Shown here in pieces: positions 1-10,600 of a DNA stretch of 64,000 nt (positions are counted from its first letter, which is position 1; each line of letters opens with the position of its first letter). This DNA is from Tyto alba (taxonomy: Eukaryota; Chordata; Aves; Strigiformes; Tytonidae). The notes below the pieces were generated by a model, which did no database searches, was not told the DNA's origin, and was given only the letters and a program-made list of their open reading frames with translations. Both the position numbers and the translations under genes were made by a program. The stretch lies in assembly GCF_018691265.1 (NCBI RefSeq), contig NW_024881324.1, positions 4,033,730 through 4,097,729 of the forward strand, in the 5' to 3' direction.

Positions 1-1750
1 CCTCTCAGTTCACTTTTTTTTTTTTTTTTACAGACTGAAAAACTGGAGGCAGCTTACCTTAATCAGTCAGTAGTTGAATGATGCTCAATTCTGTTCATAC
101 AAAGCTATCTAACACAGCAGAGAGACATACATAGATAAGCGAATGAATACATGCTGAAACATATAGAGATGCATATGAGATCTTTGGGTCTTTGTCATTT
201 TACAATTGGCCTTACTTTTCATTTGTAATTTTTTTTCATGTTTCTTCATGAAAAGGACTTTGGTTTGCATTGTTTTCTTCTTCTCTTTGAGGGAGGAAAG
301 AAGACTTATTTCTGTATATTTTTCACTTCACGTGTAATGATAAGAGAACCATGATTTTCTAAGACAGGTGTGCAAGAAAAAATTAGAAATGAAAGAGGGA
401 AAAGAGCATTAGAGCTTGAAAAGTCTAACTGTGTTTATCTGCAGAAATTGTCATGCTCTAGGTTTTCAGCCAAATTTTGACCTAGTCAGATATGTGAAGT
501 CCACAGAATCCTTTTAAAAATCTGTAAAATGTTTTGTTTAAAATGCTTAAAAACACTAGTGAGTTTTAAGCGCTGACAACTTTTGTCTATAGAGATCCCT
601 AAAACAACCTGAATTAAAAAAAAAAAAAAATAGATTAGTTAAGTGAAAATGTCTCAAGTTGTAAAAGACTGTAACCAATGAGAATACTTTTAAGAACTGG
701 GTTATTGATATCGGGGGTTAAAAATTCACTACATTATAAAGAAAACCTTTAGCATCAATACCAGAAAACAAATAATAGTGAATAATAGAATGTTAAACAA
801 TGTTTTGCAGTTCTGCTTCACTTTCTTTCACACAAATGATGTGTTTACCAAAGAGGAAAACTAAATGAAAATCAAAAAAACAAAAAAACAAACACAAAAC
901 CAACCAAAAATCATGCTATATTAGATGACTTGACAGCGGAATTTGCTATTTTGAGCTCAGTACATACTGCAAATACCACGATAAAATAATCTGTTCAGCC
1001 CAGTGAAGTTTGAATACTTTTGCTTTTATTGTAGTGACAACTGTTGCATGCAAAAGAGAAAACGGTGGTTTTTGTTTCGTTGTTTGTTGTTCCCCCCCCA
1101 GGTGAAATATGAGGAGATGGAGAGGGTAACAGGACAGGCAGAAAAGCGGGTACCTCACTGATTTCTAGACTGTTTGTCAAACGCTGGCTCCCCCCAGGTG
1201 CATGTCCTGAGGCCTGCTACCCCCCTCATCCCGGCGGGAGCAGCAGAACTGAACCCAGAGGCCGGAGGTGGCCCCAGCCCGGTGGCTTTGCTGCCCTCGG
1301 GGCCTCCTCTTCGGTACGTGGGTGTCCTCCTCACCTGCAGCCAACAGGGCGAAAATTGCACAAGGGTTTGTTTTGCTGTACAAGTATGAAGCCGGTTGCT
1401 TCAGTGGCAATGGGGTTTCCGTCCTCCCTTTCCCCCCACCCCGCTTTTTAAAAAAAAAAAAAAAAAAACCCAATAAACTTTTACATTTTTATCAAATGTC
1501 AAGAACAGGAGGCAGGAAATATTTTTGACAGGCAAACAGGGACGGGATCTCCCCCGTCCCACTCATCCATTCCCCTCAGCCCGTTTCCCCTCCACCCCCC
1601 CGCCACATTTTTCCTTGTTAACTGTGCTAGGGGGTGAGGGAATAAAAGCATTCCTGCATGTCTGGAAAAAAAAAAAAAAAAAAAAAAAAGACAAAGGGGG
1701 GAAAGTGAAAGGGGAGGGTAAGAGTGGTCAGGGACTTGAACCGCCAGTGA
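1..1750. other. IGFBP1 5' flanking region
   Basis: Non-coding flank of IGFBP1. Positions 1-1150 are AT-rich with short A and T runs and no credible exon. Positions 1170-1400 are more GC-rich with several short overlapping open frames on both strands; none shows a recognisable domain or codon pattern. A run of about 24 A lies at 1666-1689, just upstream of the proximal promoter. A TTTGTTTTG motif at 1367-1375 resembles the core of the insulin response element, but it sits about 480 bases upstream of the expected transcription start. Confidence 0.6.
1666..1689. repeat. poly(A) tract in IGFBP1 promoter
   Basis: Uninterrupted run of about 24 A, roughly 90 bases upstream of the HNF1-like site. 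It may be a retroposon tail remnant or a nucleosome-excluding tract. No retroposon body is recognisable next to it. Confidence 0.85.
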
Positions 1751-1778
1751 CACGCCGCTCCTCCAGCCCTCCCGCGCG

Positions 1779-1791
1779 GATAATCGTTAAC
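1779..1791 (+). promoter_or_regulatory. HNF1-like site, IGFBP1 proximal promoter
   Basis: GATAATCGTTAAC matches the HNF1 palindrome GTTAATNATTAAC at all but two positions. It ends 35 bases before the TATA box, which is about where the functional HNF1 site sits in mammalian IGFBP1 promoters. A second, weaker HNF1-like sequence (GTTAAAGATTGAT, 1797-1809) follows immediately. The site fits liver and kidney expression. The site is directly visible; its function is inferred. Confidence 0.65.
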
Positions 1792-1826
1792 TCGGCGTTA
1801 AAGATTGATAGCCAGGCACGGCGCTG

Positions 1827-1833
1827 TATAAAT
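1827..1833 (+). promoter_or_regulatory. TATA box of IGFBP1
   Basis: TATAAAT in a GC-rich context, 101 bases before the chosen start codon. Transcription would start near 1855-1860, giving a 5'UTR of about 70 bases. This rules out the in-frame ATG at 1832, which lies inside the TATA box. Confidence 0.8.
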
Positions 1834-1927
1834 GGCCCCCGGGCGGGCGGGATGGATGCCAGCCGCCCCGGGGCTCCCGTCCCTGCCCGCCCGAGCTCCC
1901 CCGGCCGCGGTCGCTCTGGCCGGCGAC

Positions 1928-2306
1928 ATGAGCCGCCCGCGGGCCCCGCCGCGCCGCCGCTGGCCGCCGGGCCTGCTGCTGCCGGCGCTGCTGGCCGCCG
2001 GGCTGGCCGCCGGGCCGGCCCCGCCGCCGCTCCACTGCTCCCCTTGCACCCGGGAGAAGCTCGCCCTCTGCCCGCCGCTCGCCCCCGGCTGCCCGGAGGC
2101 GACCCGGCAGCCCGGTTGCGGTTGCTGCCAAACCTGCGCCTTGGGACCGGGGCAGCCCTGCGGGGTCTACGCGCCTCGCTGCCGGCTCGGCCTCCGCTGC
2201 CACGTCCCCGCGGGGGAGCCGCGGCCTCTCTCCGCCCTCATCCAAGGGCGAGGGACGTGCCTGCCCGCCAGCCAGCCCGGAGGGACGCGCCCGGCCGAGC
2301 CCGCAG
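1928..2306 (+). CDS. IGFBP1: IGFBP1 coding exon 1: signal peptide and IGFBP domain
   Basis: Encodes residues 1-126 plus one base of codon 127. A basic N-terminus (PRAPPRRRW) is followed by a leucine/alanine-rich hydrophobic stretch at about 14-29, as in a signal peptide. All 12 cysteines expected of the N-terminal IGF-binding domain are present (residues 37, 40, 48, 55, 64, 66, 67, 70, 78, 85, 91 and 111). The donor is CAG|GTACC. An open frame continues into the intron and is not coding. Confidence 0.93.
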
Positions 2307-5300
2307 GTACCGGCCGGCCGGAGCCCCTCGCCGGGGCCGCGGGGCGGGCGCGGGAAGGACGGGGGGAACAGGGATGCCTTTTTTTTTTTTTTATTATTAT
2401 TATTATTATTTTCCCAGGGAAACGGGCTCTGAGCTGGGCGAGGGAAGACGCGGCCTGGTGCGGAGCCGAGAGGCGTCCGCAGCGGGCTCCTCATTGCTCC
2501 TTTCGGGGAACCCCAAAGTGTAGTGATGGGGCGATGCGGCACAACCAGAACAAGCTGTCGGGGAAGCTGCGGGAGGTTTTTCCTTAGTAATAAGCAGCAA
2601 CTAGAGTCGGATGGGCGTTTCCTAGACTTTATGTCCATCTCCAAAAGTCACAACAGAAAACGAAAAGCCCTATACGGGCTTTGTGCCTGGCTTCCCTTCA
2701 AGAACATAACGTGTCTGAAGTGGGGCAGTGCTAACCAAGCTGTCTTTGAGCAAAAAAAGATGTCTCAAGCATCTGATGCTGTATGGTGCTTAGGAACTTC
2801 TTCAGTCTTATTTCATTGTTTTACAACTTACTGCTATTTTCCCCATCATTGCCGCTGTGGTCATGCAGTGGTGATTAAGGTAACTCAGTAACATCACAGA
2901 AATAATCATTGGGTCAAAATAGCGATGGCCATTGATAGCAGTTAAGTGGAGTTTCTCTTGTGCTTGAGGGGGCGGAGAAGGGAGAGAACAGTGACTAAAC
3001 TGAGTGTTTAAGCCTCCTGCAGTTACAAAGGTCTAGTATTTGATTTGACTTCTTTCCTTGGTTTTATTCTTCCTTTCTTTCCTTCCCTCCTCAATTTTCT
3101 ACCTCCATCTGTTCTTAAACATAGTCGAAGGGAAAAACGGGTGGTTTGTAGTCCGTTGGATGATTGCTTACAGCTTCAACCCAACAAGTTATTTAGCCAT
3201 GTGTCAAAGTTTTTAGCCCATGATGAGTCCCTGCGACTGGAAAGAGCTTCTGTCGGCTCGAGTGTGAGCATTCACCTGCGCTGCGGATCGGGCAAGCCCA
3301 AAACAGCTCCCACCAACCCCTGGCTCCTTGATGGACTGCAGGCCAGTGTGAGCTGCTGCTGGCTCCTGTGAATTGCCATCCCTTCTGATGTGGGAGGCAA
3401 GCCACGGAACAAAGTCCAGAATGCCACAGCATCAGGTTTGGACCAGTTCCTCTCCTGAGTAAAAACTGAAATGCATCGTGCTGACAAAAATCTAAATTCA
3501 TTACAACTTTAACTCTAGGCTTTCCTCATTTAGCAAAGTCTCGACAACCCACTGTCGTCAAGAAAGTTTTTTTCATTTCTAACAGACTGGCTGCAGCTTC
3601 ATCTTTGGGATCAGAGTGATTTCAAAGGATCGTAAAATAACCAACTTGTTAGAGAACAGCTGATGCATCCTCCTATGAATTTATGACAAAAGTTTAATTT
3701 GCTGTGCCGCATATACCATTTATTATTCCTGCAAGAGCTACTGCAATGGATCTGTCTTGGGCTACTTTTTGTTGTCGATTCTTCTTCTCTTTCTTCACCT
3801 TTTTAACTTGCGGAAATAAATGCAAATGTTCACTGGAGATGTTCACCTTAATATCTTTCCTTTCCAGACTCTGTTGAACCTGAAGATATGCCTTTGGAAA
3901 GCACTGAAATGACACAGGATCAGCTGCTGAACTATCAGTTGATGTTTCCCATTGGCCAGGACAAATCCATCCCCTGGAATGCCATCACTGCATATGAAAA
4001 CATGAAAGCAAAGAGAATATCTGAACTCAAGAAATGGAAAGAGCAGGTGGGTTTTCTTTGCAAACCTTTCAGAAACCATTTCAATAGATGCTATAGATTT
4101 AGAACACAAAATGAAAATGTGCATCAATTTCTAGCAGCAACACTGGGATGTCAGTATTTTGGGTAGCCAGCAAACAGACTTTTGGAATGCTTTCATCAGA
4201 TGCTCGAGGAACGGGCAAAATGGCAGAAGCAAAAAAAACAGCTGAGCATCAGGTATGTCCTATACAGAGTCCATGCAGTGGCCGAATCTTTCTCTGCATT
4301 TGCTGTCAGGTTATAACAGGGGCTCTTAATTTGCAGGTGTCCTTATTAAAATCTTGGACTCCTTTTCTGTTTTATTTTAAAAATAAAAGGCATTTGTCAC
4401 TGGTTCAATGCTCAGCGAAATAAAACGAGTCCTTACGTAGAGTTTTTGATGAAACACCAAACCAAAACATGTGACTTTCTGGTCACAAGGAAACACTATG
4501 AAGTAGGTGCACGTACAAAGACAGAAAGCTCAGCAGTTAAAGGTTTTACCTCTGGCACTGCAAATTCGCAGTGGGTAATGGGGGTGTGGGGCCTTTGCAA
4601 GCAGGTCCATGTTCCACTTGATGGCACCAGAGAACCACAGTTAGACCAGTCCCTGGCAGCCAGCACGCACGGACCTGAAGTTGGGCACCACAGAAGCCCT
4701 GTTTCATAATGGTCGCAGACAAAAAAAAAAAAAAAATCAAAACAACACAAAAAAAAAAAAAAAAAGACCCTGAGAAACAACCAACCAACCCAAAAAACCA
4801 AAACCTACTAACCGCCACCCCACCCTAGGAAGCCTCATTCCATATCCAGAACAGGACTTAACCACTGATTTAGTTTGAACTATTATACTTCAGAGCTGTT
4901 AGCTCCAGTTCTGATTTTTAGGCTTCTGCTTTTCTCACTCGGAGCCAGAGATAAAGGTGTTGTCTTGAATAGGATCGCTTATGTGAGGGGCTGACACAGG
5001 GAGGTCTTACAAAAGCAGAGGGTATGATTATTTTCACTCTAAAGTAAAAATATTTGTTCAGTCACTCCTCCTCCCCTTTCACTCATTTAAACATGTTAGG
5101 TACTATTAATGCACGGCATTGTGACTTTGAAAAAGGAAGCGAGCAAATTGTGAAAACCATGAATATTTCAAACAGTTCTTCATCGCCAGTTCCAGGCAGT
5201 TTGGGTTTGGGTCTCCGAGCCACGGGGGTGCTCTCTGTTCTGTTTTGGCGACAGCTCTGTCCTGCACAAAAGATAACAAACATTCAGATGTTTGTTCTTG

Positions 5301-7194
5301 CACAGTCTATATATGTCTTGCACCTATTCTCCATACATCAACAGAGCGCAGGGCCATGGCAACCCAGAAAACGTGGCTAGTCTCACGTACACCAGCCTCC
5401 TAACGTGCACCTCCCCATAATAGGAGAGATTGTACCCTCTGAGCAGTAATGTGTTTACTTAGTACAGGTTAAATTTCCTTGTGTGGCAATTTAAGGACTT
5501 AAATCCTCATGTTTCTGAGGACAGAAAATACCTCAAAGAATAAAAACAAAAGGCCTAAATGCAACACCAGAATTTTCTGGCTGTGCTCCTGCTGAAACAA
5601 GTAAAGGCTACATGCAAAGCAGCCTGGTGCAGATTATATGACTAATAAGTATTTTCAGCTTTTTGCTAGCTTTATACCAATCGCTTTTTGTTGAGCTGGT
5701 TTCTTTGTGATTTTGGTATTGACAACATTTGCATGGTATTCCTGCAGGGACCTTGTCAGAAGGAGCTCTACAGAGCCTTGTATAAATTGGCAAAAGCTCA
5801 GCAGAGAAGCGGAGGGGAGATTTACAAGTTCTACTTGCCCAACTGCAACAAGAACGGATTTTACCACAGCAAACAGGTACGTGCTTTTTCCCTTGCCTGC
5901 TCGCAGCAGCGCTGCGACTAGCCTGACCCAGCCAGCTCTCTCCTTGCCCTCCGCTCCCAAACTCACAAGTTTGCAGCTGCTGGGAAAGCAGGTTGTGAAA
6001 ACAGGGATACTTAGGAGTGGGAGCAGATGGTTTGTCCTTCTCTTAAAAGTGAGCTGCACGCGGTGGGATGACAGCAATGGAGGCAGGAGGCTTTTCCATT
6101 CACGGAACAGGTGCACGCAAGGCCTCTTCCAAAATCTTTTAACCCTGTCTGCTCCCAGGCCAAATCAAGCTCCACCTACCTGGTTTGTTAGCATATTCCC
6201 AGCTGACATTAATTCATAATATCCAACATGCTGCCTGCAGAGCCTGCTGAATAATCACTACGGAGAGAGGAGGCTCTCACCTCCCAGGCAGTGAAAAACT
6301 CACACAGGCAGTGAAAAAATTCTCTGGAGCAAAATTAGCCTTCTGAAAGGAGGACAAAAATACTGATTTGTGCTGCCTATGGATTATGTTATATGCTCAT
6401 TTCCATTACAGCCTCAAAAAAAGCCATTGCAAGCTACACTGAGAGTAATCTGCGAAGGTAACTAAAGCTCCAAACCTCAAGCCACACCCTTGTAACCACA
6501 GGTCATGCACACAAATTTAGTAGGTCTGCATAAATCTGTGTCAGCGAGACTCCTTGTTTTTGGGGCATGGCACGGCTGTGTGACTCGCAAACACGGTGAC
6601 CTGGAATCTAATCAGGCCCAAACAGAAATCTGTTTAACCCCCTCCCCAAGAAAGAAACCCACCCTATTTGCCTCCTTGTGTGAAGAGCCACACCATCCAG
6701 TCATTGCTTTCACCTGATCAGCTCGTCTGTTCTGCCTTCCTTCAGTTTCTCATGCTGGAAGAGATTGTTGGTTTATACCTCTGTCTACCAAGGAGTGGGC
6801 AAACTGTTTTTAATCTGAAGTTGCTGTTGTCGTAGCTGAGCTTGGGCCATGGCTTCCTAACCAAGTGTGGTTGGTCAGAGGCTCTGTCAGAGCGGAAACC
6901 ACTGCAGTCAAAAGAAATCTGTGCATGGCAGACCCCCACATTCTGATCCTAGTTCTGTCCAGCACCTATACTTACAGTATCTCACAGGTAATCTGATTAC
7001 AGTTACTAATTGTGGAGGGTTTTTTTTTTGTTTTTTTTTTTTTTTCGCTAATAATATTCTAGTGCGAAACTTCACTGGATGGAGAGGCTGCTGGATGCTG
7101 GTGTGTCTATCCGAAAAATGGAAGAAGAATTTCTGGAGCTCCAGAAATGAAAGGAGACCTCGACTGCCAGCAGTATCTCAACTCACAAGAATAA
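1928..7194 (+). CDS. IGFBP1: Insulin-like growth factor-binding protein 1 (four coding exons)
   Basis: Secreted IGF-I/IGF-II carrier that limits receptor access; in vertebrates it is made mainly by liver and changes acutely with feeding. Coding exons: 1928-2306, 3868-4046, 5748-5876, 7063-7194. They join in frame to 272 residues with intron phases 1, 0, 0 and canonical GT/AG ends, close to the mammalian length of about 260. Residues 1 to about 29 form a signal peptide. Residues 36-111 hold the 12-cysteine IGFBP domain with GCGCC at 63-67. Residues about 113-186 are a linker, and 187-272 a thyroglobulin type-1 domain with six cysteines and CWCV at 241-244. The human C-terminal integrin motif RGD is KGD here (residues 259-261). 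The start at 1928 was chosen because upstream in-frame ATGs lie at or before the predicted transcription start. IGFBP3 lies tail to tail downstream, supporting orthology. Confidence 0.95.
2307..3867 (+). other. IGFBP1 intron 1
   Basis: Phase-1 intron of 1561 bases. Near its start are a 14-base T run and an (ATT)n microsatellite. The rest is unique-looking sequence with open frames lacking domains. The acceptor TTTCCTTTCCAG has a good pyrimidine tract. Confidence 0.85.
2379..2412. repeat. T run followed by (ATT)n microsatellite
   Basis: Fourteen T, then about seven ATT units, 70-100 bases inside IGFBP1 intron 1 and within the CpG island. Likely length-polymorphic. Confidence 0.9.
3868..4046 (+). 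CDS. IGFBP1: IGFBP1 coding exon 2: linker domain
   Basis: Encodes residues 127-186, the variable central domain. It is acidic early (SVEPEDMPLE) and ends in the conserved-looking stretch with KKWKEQ just before the donor GTGGGT. No cysteine and no N-glycosylation sequon is present, matching the usually unglycosylated IGFBP1 linker. It enters in phase 1 and leaves in phase 0. Confidence 0.9.
4047..5747 (+). other. IGFBP1 intron 2
   Basis: Phase-0 intron of 1701 bases with A-rich stretches at about 4721-4765. No repeat family or additional exon was recognised. The acceptor is TATTCCTGCAG. Confidence 0.85.
5748..5876 (+). CDS. IGFBP1: IGFBP1 coding exon 3: first half of thyroglobulin type-1 domain
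   Basis: Encodes residues 187-229 (43 codons, phase 0 on both sides). It begins with GPC, contains LAKAQQ and the near-invariant FYLPNCNKNGFYHSKQ just before the donor GTACGT. It carries the first two of the six C-terminal cysteines. These motifs place it as IGFBP1 rather than another family member. Confidence 0.94.
5877..7062 (+). other. IGFBP1 intron 3
   Basis: Phase-0 intron of 1186 bases without recognised repeats until an interrupted T-rich tract at about 7020-7045. The acceptor is TAATATTCTAG. The T tract lies upstream of a possible branch sequence (GCTAATA, 7047-7053) very close to the AG, an uncommon arrangement. Confidence 0.8.
7063..7194 (+). CDS. IGFBP1: IGFBP1 coding exon 4: end of thyroglobulin type-1 domain
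   Basis: Encodes residues 230-272 and the TAA stop at 7192-7194. It starts with CETSLDGEA and contains CWCV and four of the six C-terminal cysteines. The tripeptide in the integrin-binding position is KGD, encoded by 7150-7158, followed by the final cysteine (residue 264). Confidence 0.94.
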   Translation, partial: CETSLDGEAAGCWCVYPKNGRRISGAPEMKGDLDCQQYLNSQE

Positions 7195-7690
7195 AACTGA
7201 ACATATTCGTTCACACCAAGTTTTCTGTGGAGCCTAATCTAGTCAGGAGCCATTTCAGTAAGGTGGTTTTGTGCACCCGATTTTCAGTATATGAGTAACC
7301 CCTTAAAGTAGCTTTTTTTCTGCAGTGGGGTTACTCAGGTGCTCAAGTGACAGATATGAGCAACTACAAGATCAAGTCCTGCAGTCTTGTATATTTTGTT
7401 TATATAATATTATGGATACCTTCATATGTAAAGCTATTGAATTATTTATTTCACAGTACGTGTATTTTTGTCTCTCTGTGTTGTTACTAATTTATATCCT
7501 CAAACACCTCATAACTTTATGTGTAAATACTTAATATTATTGCTCTAAAATATATGCATCTTATGTCGGAGGAGCATTGCTACTTAAAACTTCAAATGGC
7601 ATAACTCTGTTGGGAAAAATGGCTTGTAAACTTGCATTTTTGTACTGTGTATTTATAGATGTAAAACTGAATTAAAAATAATAGCTTTGG
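7195..7690 (+). other. IGFBP1: IGFBP1 3'UTR with AU-rich elements
   Basis: AT-rich sequence after the stop codon. AUUUA motifs are visible, including the overlapping ATTATTTATTT at 7441-7451 and ATTTA at 7651-7655. Such elements fit the short-lived, hormone-regulated IGFBP1 mRNA. The best polyadenylation signal is ATTAAA at 7671-7676, so the transcript probably ends near 7690. The end point is inferred. Confidence 0.6.
7671..7676 (+). terminator. IGFBP1: Candidate IGFBP1 polyadenylation signal
   Basis: ATTAAA, the commonest variant of the polyadenylation hexamer, 477 bases after the stop codon in an AT-rich 3'UTR. No AATAAA is seen closer to the stop codon. Confidence 0.5.
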
Positions 7691-10600
7691 GTAGAGAACA
7701 CACTTAGAAACTTATTTAAAACCTGTTTTGTTTATATATCACATTGCTTTTGCACCTCTGTTTCAATGTCAAGCTGTTTCTTAAAAAAGAAAGTCTAAAC
7801 CTCGACTATATGCTGAAGCTGCTGATGGGACAGTATTTGTTTCTATTTTCCAAACATACGCAGCGGATAAATGGCAGAACACAACAGGATGTTCTGTGCC
7901 ACCTTTGACAGGTGTAAGTTGTTCATACGTGGGCATTGCCCTGCTATTTAAGATGAGCTGATCAGTAATGCCTTCTGCCCTGCCCTGGTTTCTCGCCTTC
8001 TGCGTGCTCTCCCAGCCTGACCCCAGCAGGACAGCGCAGCAGTGGGTGGGCACCTAGAGCCAAACGTGCCTCTGCCAGATCTGCCTCCTGAACCCCACGC
8101 TCTGTTTCCCTGCAATCAGTTTTCTCCTCTTGCTCTCCCTGCCCTGTTCCCCTTCTCCCCTCCTCGCCGGTCCCAGCGGTAGGAAGGAGAGCTGGGTGCC
8201 TTTCTCTGCTCAAAAGCCCCAGGCAGCAATATTAGTGCATTTAAAAGATAACGTTGAGTCTAGAATGAGCCGCACAGAAAGTCAGAGGTTGTCATAGGGA
8301 GGCTGGGGAAAAGTCCAGCCTTACTCTTTTCACTGAAAGCAGAGAAGAGGGTCCCCTTGGCTGGCGGTGCGGTCCCTCTCCCTGCCCCTCATGCTCCTTC
8401 AACTTAGTGGTTGCAAAGAAAAAGAGAAAAAAACAAGTGACTGGCCTGCTGGCTTCAAGCTGGGTTTGTGCGTGGAGAAACTGTTGTGGGAGTTAGCAAG
8501 TCCAGGGGTAGGAACAGGCTGCACCAGCCTTGCCTGCGAAAACAGCCTGAGAGGAGAGTAATAACATTTTCTAAGAGCCTGGCGGGAGGGAAACGGCATA
8601 AAATCCTCCTGCCGTTTGCTGGCACAAGCTTTGGGTTTTAAATGGGAGCGAGAAGCGGCTTGTAGAAACTGCAAAGCCAAAGAGGGGAGATCTCTGCTCC
8701 CCGCATCACGGTTCTGTGGCATCACACGTCGTGCTTGCTGGGTGCGTGGGCTCTGTTTGCATGGCAGCGCCAGCGGATCCCACTGGGGTCTAATCCACTG
8801 CTCCAGATTTAAACGGAGCTTTGTAAAGTGTCTTGAGATCTTCCCAAGAAAAGCACTGCAAAAGCAGTTGATGGCATTAGTATCATAATTAACAACTGAG
8901 CTCCCTGTAATGATTTACAGTGAGACCTGGCTAAAACCGTGTTACACCATCGCATTCGCTGTGTCAAAACGCTTGGCAACCATCGTATTGAAATCATGCA
9001 GCAGCAGCAAATTTGGGCAGAACCTTAGAGTCCTTTCATGGGGTCTGCCCAGCGCTGAACAACTGTCATGCGGCACTGCCAAGGGAAAAGGGGGAAGAAA
9101 GGAAGGGAAAGCATATACTCACAACTACAGCAGGTGCTTAAGAGCGCTCTGGCTGCTCTCACACCATAGACCTGGTGTAAAAGTTGGTCTCTAGAGAGCA
9201 GAAATGGGTTCTTTTTGTTGGGATTGTTATGTACATAGGGGGAATGTTCATCATGTTAATTGTTATTAGTAGCACAGTCTATTTGCAGTATAGCAAGCCA
9301 GTGGATAGCTACTTGGAATGCTTTGCAGGCTGGCAGGTTCCCATCCTAGCTGCAAGACATTAGAGTTTTTAACAGGAACGGGGTTTTAGGCGACCTCTTT
9401 CCTTTAAGTACCAGGAGCAGAAGTTGCTTCATACAGCATTCAGGCATGACAGACCAATTTCTTAGAGGGGTTTAGCTCCTTGCCTCCCACTGAAAGCAAC
9501 AGGGGATGGGTGGGGTGCCGCCTTATCTGCAATCTGGCCTTGTGTGACATCTTGCCAGAACACACTAGGACAGATTTCTGCTGAGCTGCTCTGGGATGGG
9601 CTGTCTGACTTGGGCCAGACTCTTCCTTCTACTGGGATTAGGACTAATGCAAAGAAGCCAGGAAGGGAAATTTTATCTCCCGTCACAGTGCTGCCAGGAG
9701 CTGGGACTACATTTAGGCCACAGATGCCACGCATTATGATTTGTCCTGATTTTTGTGATCAGCCCCAGTAACAGGGTGAAAAATCGAAGGTCTGTAGTTT
9801 TCCTTTGTTTCGGTTACCTTTTTTTTGTCTGTGGGGCTTTTGGGTTTTCTGTCCTTTTTTTTTTTTTTAATTTTTTTTTTTTTTAGTGGCATGTGTCAGC
9901 TGGCAATCCCGGCTTCCGTGTGTGCCTGCTGCAGTGGTCCCCCCCGTGCTGGCAAGCCAAGCCTGGCGGCAATGAGTGGGGAAACCGGGAAGGTGCCGCA
10001 GGATGCTGCTAGCAGCTCAGGTCGCTCAGTGTGCAGCTGGATGTGTAAAGGGGATGTACTGTTCCTTGTTCTTTCAGCTCCTTCCCTTCGCACCCTCTTG
10101 CACTCCTCCTGCCCCACCTAAAAAAAAAAAAATTAATCGGTGGGAAGGTCTTAGGTGAGCATGTGTAATGTTTGGTTCACGTTATCTGAGAACACTACCT
10201 ACTCAGTTTGTGCTTCTTCCTGCCAAAACCCGGCCAGGTTTGCTGCAGCAGGGTTTTTTTCCAGCCATGCCTCCTCCTGCCCCTGGCCTACTGCCAGCTG
10301 TAAAACGCTCATAGCACAGAAGTGAGGTCACTGCCCTCTGCACTTTATTTTCTCCCCTCTTCCCCTAAAGCTGTCCAAGACGACCTATATTCACCTGGCA
10401 CTGGGCTCCGCTCATGCTGAGTCAATTCTGCTCATCGCTTTGGAGTACAGCAGAGACACATTTGTGTTGGCTAGTTCTGGCAGGAGGTGGGGGGAGAAAA
10501 AGAAGGAGAGAAAGAAAATGGGGGTGGAGGGCAGCCAACGCTAATATTGAAAGCTCATCAGCATCTCTGTCACTGCTGTCCCGTAAGCATACGTGCTCTG

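Larger units (their letters stand above)
1750..2520. promoter_or_regulatory. CpG island at IGFBP1 promoter and exon 1
   Basis: GC- and CpG-dense block covering the proximal promoter, 5'UTR, coding exon 1 and the first part of intron 1. It is interrupted by a T run and an ATT microsatellite near 2379-2412. Such islands commonly mark vertebrate promoters; methylation state cannot be read from sequence. Confidence 0.7.

Noticed and set aside
1832..1927. In-frame upstream ATG codons (1832, 1856) that would extend IGFBP1
   Set aside because: 1832 lies inside the TATA box and 1856 lies at the expected transcription start. The start at 1928 gives a normal signal peptide and family length.
1525..2523. 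332-codon + strand open frame across the IGFBP1 promoter and exon 1
   Set aside because: Wrong frame relative to IGFBP1; made of homopolymers and GC-rich Arg/Pro/Ala sequence, with no domain.
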